In this document: one piece after another, positions 26,701 through 41,700 of the stretch
Position numbering within the stretch: position 1 is the stretch's first letter
Layout of the letters: each line of letters begins with the position of its first letter
From: Siphonodentalium dalli
Lineage: Eukaryota > Mollusca > Scaphopoda > Gadilida > Siphonodentaliidae
Assembly: GCA_032622095.1 (NCBI GenBank)
Contig: CP136065.1
Location: 63,845,094 to 63,909,093, forward strand
Direction of reading: 5' to 3'
DNA length: 64,000 nt
Notes under the pieces: model-generated
Told to the model about the DNA's origin: nothing
The model's input: the letters and a program-made list of their open reading frames with translations, nothing else
Databases searched by the model: none
Translations under genes and position numbers: made by a program

Positions 26701-29700
26701 AGAAGTGACCCGGGCCTAGTTTGTTTAGATTTTCGATTCATTGGTGTCTATGTTCAAACAAGTGTTAAAACATGAAGAGTGTCGACTGCAATGGGAGTCA
26801 TAACGTGTCACTGATGCTTGATTGGTTGATTTTGGACAAAATTAATCACACAGAATCTTAGGCCAAAAAAAAAAAGGGTTTTGATTCTCGGGCATAGCCG
26901 CGTCTCGAAAAAAGGCCCGCGTTGAAGCATTTTATTACGATTTTAAAATTTACCCACCCTGTCAAATGATAACACGAAAATAGGAAACTAGAAAACAGAA
27001 ATTAGTTATGTTTCAAACACCAAATATGATAGACATACAATGGTGTATGTGTTGGTATTCAAAAACAGACACTAGGCAACGATAACTACCAGGTATATTG
27101 TCACCATAAGGTGCCCAAACCCCAAGTTTATTGAGTCAAATGTGTTCAAATATTTCAGTATTTTATCAATTCGAAAAGGTAAACGGTAAACGGGAAACAA
27201 TTCTGTGATTTACCATTTCGGGAACGCAAACCGGAAAGAAATATGGTGCGTATTGGCGATGTGTATGCTGGTTTAATCATCGATCTACACAATATGCGTC
27301 GATGGTTTAATATTTGAAGTTGTTATGGCTGGCATGTATTGAGGTACATAATACTTATTCAGATACGGCAGAATAAGTCATTCTAGACTTTCTATGAAGT
27401 TCACTATATATATCTTTTCGTTTCGATTGTATTCAATTTCCGTATTTTTATTTGAGTAATTGAACCGGATATTTAGCTCTGTTTGTTGTTATTAAACATG
27501 CTTGTTACGAAACAATATTAGAAACTCAAATATTATCTTCCCATTAAATGTGACAACAGGTGATAAAACGTTAGTAGACTGGTCCATCTACAACGTTGAG
27601 AACGATCTTATAATGGTCATTCTTTATAGTGGAATACATTAGTTTATAAAATTATATCAAAACAATGTTCTCCTTACATTTTCTTAACCTGGGAAATTAT
27701 AACCCATGCTTTAAACTATGGGCATTATCCCCATAACGAAAATAAAAAATAAAAATAAAACCCTCGCTCCCTCATCGATTCTCAAAAAAAATTGCCCGAG
27801 AATCAAAACCCTGTTTTTTTTTGGCCTTATCAACAAACTTTTTACGGACATCTGATTGTAAATATTGGCTGCATGCAAATGAAATTAAACCCAATGTGGA
27901 CAAGCCTAAGTTTAGTGTGCCTGTCATTTGCAGAATTTGCTAGCATCACTAAATTCACCCTCTGGGGACCTCATTCTGATTAGGCCTCATCTTCACTGCA
28001 AAGTTTCTTGATTATAAAATTTCTTTTGAAACTTCTTCACAAAGATCCTATTTATTTTTTTTAGTTTAGTTTCTCTATATCTCCAAATTGGCAGATGACA
28101 CATTGCATAATTGAGGTCCCAATATTCACCATTTGGGAACTTTTTCAAATTTATTTGCATGCTCAGCCTCTAACATTTATACCTTTACCCAACAAACCGG
28201 CCAAAACCGGCCAAATAAAGCTTCAACAGCCTAAAATATCTTGGGTCTGTCTCAATAAAACCATACAAATATGGATATCATTGGAACCGGCTCATTGACC
28301 ACATTGTGATGGTTATAGTTATGCCCTGTGCCAATGCATTCTCTTATATATGCGAGTCGACCATAGGTCGCCTCGCATATATAAGAGAATGCATTGGCCT
28401 AAAAAAAATCTTTTTTTAACACTTTTTACCATTTTTTCTTACATTCTTTAACAATTTTATAATTTTGAATGTGTTAAGCCAATGCATTCTCTTATATATG
28501 CGAGGCGACCTATGGTCGACTCGCATATATAAGAGAATGCATTGGCACAGGGCCCTTCTGTTGGGTAAAAGGTTAACAGTAAATTTCCAAACTCTGAAAA
28601 TACAGCTTTATTTTGTGGTTGTTGTGGCAACATGATAAAAGATACTTTACCAGCATCAGCGCATTGTGTTGTCTGATCTATAGGTAACCTAGAATTCTAC
28701 AAAAAGAGTCCAAATTGTCTACTTTACAATTTACATGGGACCCTTATACAGTCTGAGGGTTATAATTCTACGAATGCTTAATTAACAAATCGGTTCTCCG
28801 TACATGTGCTGTGGGTTGAGCAAAAAATTATGGCATCCTTTGGTGACGGGAGGTGCGCTGGTGCATCATTAAATATCATTTGCCAGCGAATTCTCTTATA
28901 TATGTGAGTCTCCCATAGGGAGTCTCCCATATATGCACTGGCTTGCAAGATCTAGGTAAATATTGTTAGGCCAATGTATTCTCTTACTAGTATATATGCG
29001 AGGCTCCCTATGTATTCTAAATACAAGAATACATTGGCACAAGGTTTCGCAAAATCTCAGGAAGCTCCAGTCATGGAAGGGTTAAACATTTGTGGATTCA
29101 GATGTAAACCAAGCCAGTGCGTTTAATTACATAACAATGGATTGTGCAAATCGCAGCCATTTCTGAGGTGTTAAACCATTTAAATTTTTTTTTTTTTTAC
29201 AGAGGTCTTTATGCCTACGCCTGACAGTTTGCTGGTGAATTTACATGAAAGTAAAGAGATGATTGTGAATTTACTGACACAGCTGCCAACACTGTTTGAG
29301 AAGAATTACGAGACAGCTAGCTCGCTAGGGGCTGCGCTACATTCGGCATTCAAACTTGTAGTAAGTGTTCAAGAAATAATCTTCATATCCTGATGTAATT
29401 GTATTGTATAAAGACATTGGTGTTAACCCTTTACCCAAAAGAAGGGCCCTGTGCCAATGCATTCTCTTATATATGCGAGTCGACCATAGGTCGCCTTGCA
29501 TATATAAGAGAATTCATTGGCTTAACACATTAAAAATTATAAAATTGTTAAAGAATGTAAGAAAAAATGGTAAAAAGTGTTAAAAAAAGATTTTTTTAGG
29601 CCAATGCATTCTCTTATATATGCGAGGCGACATATGGTCGACTCGCATATATAAGAGAATGCATTGGCACAGGGCATAACTGTAACTATCACAATGTGGT

Positions 29701-32700
29701 CAAGGAGCCAGTTCCAATGATATCCATATTTGTATGGTTCTATTGAGACAGACCGAAGATATTTTAGGCTGTTGAAGCTTTATTTGGCCGGTTTGTTGGG
29801 TAAAGGGTTAACACCATATAGTTGCATCTCTGTGAACAATATAAACTTGAAAATGAATCTGGAGTTGAAATTATTAAATGTATTGCGAACTTTTATGTTT
29901 AGTCACTGTAAAAATTTCCTATCCTCAACGTTCACCTCTGCCTTAATATAATTACCTTATTTAATTAAACACTTGTTTTTTTGGTAAATAATTGCAAATA
30001 TTATAGAAAATGAAGTTCATGTCATTATGTTGGTGTAAACACATTGTGAGAAAATCTGCCTATTATTATAACACTTAATACAATTTCCAAATTAACCTAA
30101 GCGTAGTACCAAAATGGCTTACAAAGATCATTTCTCTTAATATCCTTGGACAGTTAGTAAATCTTGGTACTGTGCAAATCAATTTTGAATAAAGAGTAAA
30201 TATGAGCATTAGCCACTGTTGCAGTAATAAACCTTCACCATGATTAATATTTTACAATGTCTCTTCGTGCAGAGTTCACAGGGAGGAAGAATAAGTGTGA
30301 TGCAGTCAATTTTACCCACATCTGGTCCTGGTGCTTTATCTGAACGAGAAGATCCCAATCAGGGAATGTCTAAGGTATGTGCAACATCTTTTGGTGCTCT
30401 CTCGAATATATTTTATTTTAATGTTCTAAATTAGAGCGTCCATCTCAAACAGGGTTTGTATGCTAAATGAAAAGTGCTTTAATTTCAACTCATTCCTTTA
30501 AAAGTCCTTAAATAGATGCAACCCTGGAAAAGTACTTAACAATCAATTTCTCTTCTCAAAAAGTCCTTAAATCCCACAAATAAGGATTGTGTGGGTCAAT
30601 TTATAGGAAATATGAAGCAATATATTAATATTCAGCCCTATTGTCATGCAGACATTTAAAATTCTCTCCTCTCTTCACTTAAATTTACACATTTTGGTAA
30701 GAAATTTAAATGCTGTCGAAAAACGAATTTATGTTTACATTTGGGGAAAAAGAATTCATGGATAAGGCCTGTAGAATAAAATAAATATAAAATGAGTGTG
30801 CAATATGTATGAAGGGTCTACATCTTAGTTTTGGAGTAGAAAGTTAAAACTAGTTTATGTAGAATGCTATATTTATTGTAATTAAATGCATTATCCAGTC
30901 CTCAAAAAGTGCTTAAACACTTAACGGCCTTAAATCTGATTACCGAAATAGAGTGTGAACCCTGAATCCAAGGTGGGCTGAAACTCTTTTTATCCCCCAC
31001 CTGAAAAATTTTCAGTGGTGGATATATCAATGGGTTCCATCTATCTGTCCGTCTGTGTGACCGATTTTAGGTATGTCAGTTCACAAAAGGAATATCTGAA
31101 ACTTTTTTGCAAACTAGGACTGACCGGGCATTATTGCCCTTTGATTGTCAGCATCCACGAAAAGTTGTCCCTTGTTTATTTCAAACAATTATCAATTTTA
31201 AAGATAAGCCCGAACTAAAACAAATATTAACCAATCTCAAACGAATATTAATTGATTTCAATTATTTTTTAGTATTTTTAGAAAATGCCCATAAGCCCCA
31301 AATTTGCCCACCTAGGCGGGGGATACCAATGACAGGTTGTCTCCATTGAAACTTATGCGACCTATGATATTTTATTTTCCTGTGCTGTAATGTCGTTTTT
31401 TTTATTGACCAGTTAGCCTCTTGTAATATTTGATTGATATTTTATTAATTTTTCAGGCAAATCCACATTTAGGTCCTGCCACAGATTTCTATAAGAAACT
31501 TGCGTTGGATTGTTCTGCACAGCAGATTGCCGTTGACATGTTCTTGCTGAATGGGACGTATGCAGATGCTGCATCTATTAGTGAGTACAATTCTGTATTT
31601 ATTACAGACCTGAACAATATCTCAGATCTGATGCATTCTGAAGATATCTTTAACTGCCATAATGTAAGCATTTGGTTAATTTTCTGGTAATAGATAGTTT
31701 TAGCTGGCCTTAGAGTAATTTTGAACAGAACACCCTAATGATCAGTCTATTTGAAAAGCCGACGAAAATGATCCCATCAGATTTACGTCTCTTGACCTGT
31801 GAATGAGATTCCTTTTCTGTATTGATGGGTTCCCTCCATTTAATTGGTTAGTGATGTATTATCCATTGGTTAGTGATGTATTATCCATTGGTTAGTGATG
31901 TATTATCCATTGGTTAGTGATGTATTATCCATTGGTTAGTGATGTATTATCCATTGGTTAGTGATGTATTATCCATTGGTTAGTGATGTATTATCCATTG
32001 GTTAGTGATGTATTATCCATTGGTTAGTGATGTATAACATATCATTTCAAGGCGCAATCCAATATAAATAAAAAGCCAATAATAATTACAAACACTGCTT
32101 CAATGCAAACTAGTAGACACCACCTGTGTTTATCAGAAAATGATATTTATTACTGGCAGATTATTCCTTCACATCTTGTTGTTTTATAACTACTATAATA
32201 CTACTATCCTCACAAACATTTACTATGCCAGGCATGCACTCCATATGTGGAAACGATTTATTTCATCAACTTCGGAAAGCCGCTTCGTCCCTGAAAGGAA
32301 TCTCAATCACAGTTTGAGTGAAGTTACCCTTTACCCAACAAAACGGCCAAAACCGGCCAAATAAAGCTTCAACAGCCTAAAATATCTTCGGTCTGTCTCA
32401 AAAGAACCATACAAATATGGATATCATTGGAACCGGCTCCTTGACCACATTGTGATAGTTACTGTTATGCCCTGTGCCAATGAATTCTCTTATATATGCG
32501 AGTCGACCATAGGTCGCCTCGCATATATAAGAGAATGCATTGGCCTAAAAAAAATCTTTTTTTTAACACTTTTTACCATTTTTTCTTACATTCTTTAACA
32601 ATTTTATAATTTTTAATGTGTTAAGCCAATGCATTCTCTTATATATGCGAGGCGACCTATGGTCGACTCGCATATATAAGAGAATGCATTGGCACAGGGC

Positions 32701-35700
32701 CCTTCTGTTGGGTAAAGGGTTAATCTGATAGGATTTTCACCGGCTTTTCTAAGAGACTCTATAACGATATGCTTTACTCGTTCATTTACAGCTTGTGCGT
32801 CTAAGTTCTCTGGAGGAAGCATACACTACTACCCACAATTCCATACAGTCAAGAATCCAAACCTATCTGAGAAATACGAAAGTGATCTCAGGAGATACTT
32901 CACGAGGAAAATAGGTTTCGAGTCAGTCATGCGAATACGATGCACACGAGGTGAGTAATATGAATACTTTTTCATTTCCACCATAGTATGCATTGTCAGG
33001 CCACAGTCAATTTCCCATTTCTCAGGTAAAAAAATATTGAAAAGCTTGCAAGTGCACTTTTTTTTTTTTTTTTAATTTCTGGGGCACACACCAGCGAAGT
33101 ATTCTGCCTCTGCGTCGGCTAGCTCTAGGTATAATTTCAGTTGCCCGCAGTCATTATTTCCTGAACATATAAAAAGCTAGTTGATAGATTTCATGTGATA
33201 TATATTTCATCAAAAATCATACATTAAAGTATCATTGACATTTTTTAATTGAGTTGCAGGCACATAACATTGCACGTTTAACACATGGTTACAAATTACA
33301 ATAATTAATTTGAATCGGGGAAACGGGTCTCAGTTTAGTGCAGTTTGTATAATAACATACCGCAGTTATTTCGTACCAATTGTAAATTTTTCAACATATC
33401 GAATGCAAATAAAAAGATTGCACATGCTGGATTTCAAGTCCATCTTGCGGGCTTGTAAAACCGGGGAAATTGACTTTCCATATAACAAAAAAAGAACACT
33501 ATAACATTATTATTATAATCTAGATCAATAAGCTTTCTGCTGGTGTATAATTTAACCTATTTCAAATATTCAAGCCATGCCGTCTCTTGAAGCAAGCTGA
33601 TGTTACAAATTGTCCAAGCATGTTGGCAATATAAAATACTCATATTAAACAATACACCCGACTAATTTCAAAATTAGCATTGTAAATCAGAACTAAGCGA
33701 TATATTGTTTTGAATATCTGTTTGTTCCCCGAAATATTATTTTTTTGGGGGACTGTTAAAATAGCCGGAGTCTGTCCTCCTCCCATCCGTCCATGTGGAA
33801 AGTTTCTGGATGAGAACTTTATTTTGTGCTATCGGACCGTAACCAAATTTGGTATGCGCGTTTATCTGCTCAAAACACAGGTCAAGTTCGAATATGTGTT
33901 ATGTCCCCTTTTCAACTTGAATCTGTCTGTCCATTTGGAAAGTTTCAGATGATAACTTTATTTTGGGTTATCAGATCAAAACCTAATTTGGTATGTGAAT
34001 TTATGAGCTCAAAATACAGGTCAAGGTCGAATATGGGTTCAGTCCACCCATTTTTGCCTGAGTTATGGCCCCTTTTTGACTTAGAAATTTGATGTTTTGA
34101 AATTTCCGGATGATAACTTTAGTTTGTGTGATCGGATCTGAACCAAATTTGGTATGTGAGGTTATCAGATCCAAACACAGGTCAAGATCAAATTTGGGTT
34201 CAGTCCACACATTGTTGCCAGAGTTTTGGTCCTTGTCAACTTTGAATTTGCCAATTATTTTGGTTCTGGATTATAACTTTACTTTTAATTATGGGATTGT
34301 TTTTAAATAGAACTGAATCTCTTGATGTTTGGTACATGATTCAAATTTCAGATGAAAAGGCCAAGTTTGAATTTGGTCACTGTCCAATGAATTTTGACAG
34401 AGTTAAAAAAAAATGCTATCTTTACTAACAAGACACCTTTCGGAAGACACATGGTCAGGCAATAAAATCTGTAACTGATTCTTCTTTCATCTGTTTCAGG
34501 TCTGTCTATACACACGTTTCATGGGAACTTCTTTGTGCGGTCTACGGACCTACTTTCTCTTCCTAATGTTAATCCAGATGCCGGTTTCGGCATGCAGATG
34601 TCCATAGAAGATAATCTCAATGATAATTCGTCAGTATGTTTTCAAGCAGCATTACTCTATACATCCAGCAAAGGTAATTATTAAACCCCTTCTTTTCGAG
34701 AAAAAATGGGTATACTAGATTGACTGTCTGTCAGTCTTTCTGTCCGTCCATTCATCTTGGCTTATATCTCAGACATGGTTTAGCAGATTTGAATGAAATT
34801 TGGTATGGTGGTTCCTCATTGTTTCAAAAGAGGGTCCATTGATGTTGTTCAAATTTTCCGTTGTAGAGTTATCCTTATCTGTTTATGTGGAAATCCAAAT
34901 GTTTATACCTCCATGACCGAAGAAAATGGTGGGTATATTGGATTACATGCATCCGATCATCCATCTGTCCATCATGGCAGATATCTCAACCACCGTTTGT
35001 GGTATCTGAATATTCACTACTATGAGGACATTCTATAGTGTTCAATCGTTTTTTGGTGGGGTTTCCATTCTAGAGTTATTTATCTTTTTTTATCTGGAAA
35101 TGTTGGTTTTTTGTTCGTCCGAGCAGATATCTCAGCCACAGGTTTTCGGATCTTAAGAGGGAGACGCACGTTTTGCATAAATCACAGTAAATCCAGCCAG
35201 AAATGGCAAGTGATTTTCAACAAAGAATTTCTCTGGATCTATCTGGTGAAAAATCTTGAATTTTACATATGATAATTTTCATTATATATAGAATCAGAGC
35301 AATTATAAAGAGACAATAACAGTAATGGATTTTAATACATTTGAGAGGTTGGAAATATTTGTTTCGTTTCTGTCCCTTTAGGTACCGAGAACTGCCAGAA
35401 AAATTTATAATTTCAAACAACATGTCAACCATCAAATAGCTTATTGTCTTGACTCCATGAGAGGAGGCTTCATTTGTATCATAATGTTTAATTGCATATT
35501 ATAGCATCATACCCCATGTATTATAATGAAGAATAGAGCAGTCACAAATATGCCAGCCCAATGAAAACAAATGTTCAAATGTGGTGCTGTCCACTCAAAC
35601 AGGGAGCAATCAACAGAAATTAGGCCACAGTGTTAAGAGATATGGTGGTTAGATTTAAATTGGTTATGAACCCATGACCCAGAACTCAACTGAGCCCAAT

Positions 35701-38700
35701 TTTTCATAGACCAACAAGCATGGCATGAAAATTCTCAATAATAAAAAATTATTTATGGTAGTTGTCTTTCTGAATGAAAATAATCATTTAATTTCATGAA
35801 TCAAGAAAAATTAAGTCTCCTCTCATGATCTTCAGATATGATATCATGTATATATGAAATGCACTTTCGAAAAAAATCTGTTTTACAGTAGTTCTCGGTA
35901 CCTGAACACAGTGAAATTTAAAAGATTTTTTCATGCCATAAAAGTAAAGTAAATGAGATTATAATAACCAAATGTCCAATGGTTCTTATGTATGGTACCA
36001 CAATAATCTCTTGTACAAAATTTCACAAAGATATTCCTGATAGATTTAGAGAAAATACATTTTGAAATACCAGGAAATTTTGTCAAAACGTGCGTCTGAC
36101 CCTTAATGAAATTTCATATGGATGTTCACTATTATGAGGACATATGTTATTGTTCTGTCCATTCATCTGTCCATCTGTCTAGTCATTCGCTGTCAGTTTC
36201 TGGATGATAACTTTAAATAGTCTCAACTGAATGGAATGAAATTTGTTATGTGGGTTTACTATCACAGAATACAAGTCAAGTTCGATTTTGGTTTCTGCCT
36301 GCCAATTTTCACCAGAGATATGGCCCTATTTGTAGGAATTTGCACTCGATTTTTATTTCTGGATGATAAGTTTAATTCTAAACTGAATGGAATGAAAGTT
36401 ATATGTGAGTTTAATAGCCCAAAATACATGTCAATTTCTATTTTGGGTTCCTGGCACCAATTTTCACCAGAGTTATGACCCTTTGTTGGAATTACCATGG
36501 CCATATTTTTCCACACCCTAGCAATGCTCTTGTTGAACATTATTGTGAAGAAATTGAATTTGGTGCCATTTATCTGACTATATATACGAAATATGGTACC
36601 TTACAGTTACTTTCTATGCAAACCAGCTAGTGAAATTGGTAGGGATAGATACCGATTACATCAAAGTATGGTTGCCTTAGTCTTCTATAGCGGACTTTAA
36701 GCATATAGTCTAACTCTAACATCACCAAATGACAATATACAAGTAAATATATATTTGTTCTGAACTCCACAAAAGTTATCAACTGAAAGTAGTTATTTAA
36801 TGTGAAAAATATATTTTATCACAATGTTTACATAATTTCAATAGAATTCAAACTCATTTGACTTTGTAAACTTTGTAACAGTTCAGGCAGGCCTCAGCTC
36901 ACAAGGCGACTCGGGCGAGATTGTCGCCTTACTGTCGCTGACTTCGCCCTATCGTCGCTCTAAGGCGAAATCGAAGTCGTCTTCAATTTTAGGGGGATAT
37001 TTTTTTTTTTTTTCTTTATTTTTTTTCTAGTTTTTTTCCCAGACATGTCCGTATATAGATGAATTGTGGCGGCCATCCCAAAAAGAAACAGACGATTCAG
37101 AGACAAAGACCCAAGTGTTTAAAATAAAAAATAAAATATGACCTATGTTTTGTGTTGATATTCAGTCGCCTTTGTTCGCTATGCGGTAATGAATGTTAAT
37201 CACGAATGTTTTGACACGCTGAAAACACGATATGTTCGCATCTGTGTTGTTACTGACCATCGTGAGTGTCACAAATAAATGTTTTAATTAACTTAAAAGA
37301 CCGCCGTCCAGCTTTTCAGATATAAAAACAATTACGCAATTATCAGAGTATGTTCGGAAGTTCGTTTCGGTAACGCGTCCCACTTTTTGAAGAGACCGCT
37401 TCCGTAGCCGTAAATAAATGTCAAGTTTATTGCTTTAATCGGATTATACCAGTGATGTTGGCATTAATTAAGGGAGGCCATTAATTAATAAAAGCTTTAG
37501 CAACTCCTTTGTTAGCTAGTCCTTATTGTTTATTTTAGCGGACACCCACATTACAGCCGTGACCAAATTAAACTTAAAAAGTTACATGCATCATCTGATC
37601 TAGTCCGCAAATCTGACGTTAATTATCTGATCATGATTCAGACTGTTAAATGTATAATAACAATTAATTACGCTAATTTCAGATAAAGTCAAAATTTTTT
37701 AGTTTTATTTCTTATTTTAAGTTTTTAAATTTTTTATTGATGTTTAATATAAAATAAAGCGATATTTGAAAATTGTCAATTTTTGGTAGTCTCCCCCAAT
37801 TCTCCCTGAAGTCTCCCTAAATTTCATGAAGTCTCCCTAAATTTCCTGGAGGGAGACTTCAAGTCTCCCTGTTCTGAACCCCTAGGCTGAGGCCTGAGTT
37901 CAGGTCTTGATCTGGTCTTCTCTGAGCAAAAAGGTAAGTTACTCATAATTACACGTCATATTCTGTGCATAATTTAAAATATAATACATCATTATGACTA
38001 CCACTCTTTCCGATAAATAGAGCATTTTGTATTGATTTGTATGATAGTCAATTAAAATGGACGATTAATCACGCCACTTGTTGTTCATCGCTGATTTAAA
38101 CATCACTGTCATGTCTCTGTTATAGGTGAGAGGAGAATCAGGGTGCATACGATGTGTCTACCTGTATCAAATCAGGTTAACGAGATTATTGCTAGTGCTG
38201 ATCAGCAAGCAATTGCTGTCCTTGTTGCCAAAATGGGTATGTTGACTTTAAATATAGAGGATCTATAGTGATATTTATCGGAACTAATTTAGTCTACTTC
38301 TGGTCGGAAATGTTAAACTAATGGTCAATAAATAAAAACATTCATTGATGTTGATTTCAGTTTCTGTTTTTGGTTTTACAGCACTCTGAATTTTTCTCAA
38401 CTTTTACATCGTATTGCAAAGTGTGCTTTATTTAAACTTTAATTATATACGGCATATGTGCATGGTACATATTGTAATAATCCCGCCTGCCCCCATGTAT
38501 ATAATTGTATATAATGTATATAACTATATACCATGTTAATATGTTAACCCTTTACCCAACAAACCGGCCAAATAAAGCTTCAACAGCCTAAAATATCTTC
38601 GGTCTGTCTCAATAGAACCATACACATATGGATATCATTGGAACCGGCTCCTTGACCACATTGTGATAGTTACAGTTATGCCCTGTGCCAATGCATTCTC

Positions 38701-41700
38701 TTATATATGCGAGTTGACCATAGGTCGCCTCGCATATATAAGAGAATGCATTGGCCTAAAAAAAATCTTTTTTAAACACTTTTTACCATTTTTTCTTACA
38801 TTCTTTAACAATTTTATAATATTTAATGTGTTAAGCCAATGCATTCTCTTATATATGCGAGGCGACCTATGGTCGACTCGCATATATAAGAGAATGCATT
38901 GGCACAGGGCCCTTCTGTTGGGTAAAGGGTTAAATATCTCAATACCCATGTACTTTTGAGTGAAGAGAATAAACAATTGACAGAAATTTATATATCTACA
39001 AACATTAAATATTAAATCATTGATTTCGTAATTAGAACCTATTCAATTTTTATTTATTAATTTCAAGCCAATCTCTTTCTTCCTTTTGACAGCTGTTGAT
39101 CGGACATTAACCTCTTCGCTGGGTGATGCCAGGGATGCTATAGTCAATGTCGCTGTGGATTCCCTGAATGCTTGTGGCAGCCAGCTGGCATCAGCACAGA
39201 AGATGGGAGCCTTGCCAGCATTCTTCTCTGTCAGGCTTATCCCTCTGTATATGCTGGCCCTCTTAAAGAGTGTAAGTTGTCTTCAGGAATCAGTCTAGAG
39301 GGCGACTTGGGAGACAGGGCCCAACCTAGATGGCGACTTGGGAGATAGGAACCAGTGTAGAGGGCGACGGCAGATATCTTCTCCCTACAATTTGTCACAT
39401 TTCCCTAACAGGCCTTGATAGTGTGTCTGACATTTGCAGAATGAGGTCCCCAGAGCGTGAATTTAGTGATGCTGCTCCGCACAGTGGCCTAGTATCACCA
39501 AATTCACCCTCTGGGAACCTTGCTCTGCCTAGGACTCGACTGCTACGGGAGCCCTAGGATCAGATGTAAATTCCCCAGTTGAAGTTGGTGATGTTCACAC
39601 ACAAGTCACCTCGAGTAATTTGCAATGTATCTTCTGCAAATTAGTGGATATAGAAACTGAACAAAAGGGGAAAAAAGTAACTAAAACCATTGTTAATTTG
39701 AGACTATATAATATACTTCCCAGAAGATGATGCCTAAGCAGAATGAGGTCCCCGGAGTGTGAAATTAGTGATGCTTACTTTAATATATTTTGGTGTGATC
39801 ATGTAAAAAATCTATATTAGGCCTAAAAACTTAGCAGCAACTGCATTTTGGTCAAGGTTAGACAATAGGCTAATTAATTGACTGACGAAAATCAGTTTTA
39901 TTGATATAATTGAGCAAGTGAACAATTTCCTGTTACATTTATTTACTTGTTGTATCACTTGAAAGCTGGTTGCATACCGTTTATTGGATTGACCTCATGA
40001 TGGGAGCTGATATTGTTATCTGAATTTAATTTAGTTACCACAAAATTTAGTCATAATCAAGGTTTCATTTTCATGACTGGTGATATCAGCTTATGACAAT
40101 AATATCATGTGACAGGCATTTTTATGTTTACCCATACCATAGTATGGTAAACATAGTGTCGTTGCCCGGATTGACCACTCGTCATTCGTCCGTCTGTCTG
40201 TCCCTCTGTCTGTCTGTCCGTAGACACTTTACGAGTAATGCGATAACTCAAACATTTTCCATCCGATCGACACCAAATTTTGTATATGGGTTTCTCAGCC
40301 CAAAATACAGATCGAGTTCGAATTTGGGTTTGATCCGAGATTTTGTTACAGAGTTATGGCCCTTTTTCAACTTAGAATTCACGCATTCTGCCATAACTCA
40401 AACATTTTTAGCTCAACTTACTTTTGTAAGTTTGAGCTATTGCCATGGTTTGGCGTCCGTCGTGCGTGTGTCCGTGTGTCCGTCAACAATTTCCTTTGGC
40501 GCGGGCTACAGGTTGTACCTTTGGTTTGATCTTCATGAAATTTGTCATGAATGTTGACATTGACATGTAGATGGGAACGAGTCATTTTGGGGTCATTCGG
40601 CCTAAAAACATGGCCGCTGGCAGCCATCTTGGATTTCAAGATTCAATCCATTGGCGCGGCCTACAGGTCGTACTGTTCATCTAATCATCATGAAATTTGT
40701 CATTGATGTTAATATTGACATGTAGATGGGAACGAGTGATTTTGGGGTTGTTCGGCCAATAAACATGGCCGCCAGCAGCCATCTTGGATTTTACTCTTTG
40801 CATGACTAAATCCTTTGGCCCGGGCTACAGGTCGTACCTTTGGTCTGATCTTGATGAAATTTGTCATGAATGTTGACATTGACATGTAAAACATGGCCGC
40901 TGGCAGCCATCTTGGATTTCAAGATTCAATCCATTGGCGCGGGCTACAGGTCGTACCTTTGGTCTGATCTTTATGAAATTTGTCAGGAATGTTGACATTG
41001 ACATGTAGATGGGAACGAGTCATTTTGGGTCATTCGGCCAAAAAACATGGCTGCTGGCAGCCATCTTGGATTTCAAGATTCAATCCATTGGCGCGGGCTA
41101 CAGGTCGTACCTTTGGTCTGATCTTTATGAAATTTGTCAGGAATGTTGACATTGACATGTAGATGGGAACGAGTGATTTTGGGGTCATTCGGCCAAAAAA
41201 CATGGCTGCCAGAAGCCATCTTGGATTTTACTCTTTGCATGACTAAATCCTTTGGCGCGGGCTACAGGTCGTACCTTTGGTCTGATCTTTATGAAATTTG
41301 TCAGGAATGTTGACATTGACATGTAGATGGGAACGAGTGATTTTGGGGTCGTTCGGCCAAAAAACATGGCCGCCAGCAGCCATCTTGGATTTTACTCTTT
41401 GCATGACTAAATCCTTTGACGCGGGCTATAGGTTGCCTTTGGTCTAATCTTTATAAAATTTGTCATGAACGTTGACATTGACATGTAGATGGGAACGAAT
41501 CATTGTGGGGTCATTCGGCCAAAAAACATGGCCGCTGGTGGCCATCTTGGATTTCAAAATTCAATTCATTGGCGCTGGCTATAGGTCGTACTGTTCGTCT
41601 GATCATCATGAAATTTGTCATGAATGATAACAATGACATGTAGATGGGATCGAGTCGTTTTGGGGTCATTCGGTCAAAAAACATGGCCGCCAGCAGCCAT

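Larger units (their letters stand above)
31743..32759. mobile_element. Family F element with 22-bp tandem array and nested B element
   Basis: Inverted ends agtctatttgaaaagccg and cggcttttctaagagact. It carries nine copies of a 22-bp unit (31842-32037) where the other F copy has the unit once, and a TTAA insertion of family B (32323-32723). Lies between exons 13 and 14. Confidence 0.87.

Noticed and set aside
38663-38976. Open frames of about 95 codons on both strands with repeated 'RECIGL' and 'CILLYMR' phrases
   Set aside because: They are translations of the B-family hairpins and recur at 1500, 12400, 32700, 52500, 60000 and 61300 with changing flanks; no protein conservation beyond the repeat.
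40093-40639. 154-codon plus-strand frame and overlapping minus-strand frames
   Set aside because: Built from 'ctgtctgtccg' repeats and the start of the nested dimeric array; composition reflects the repeats.
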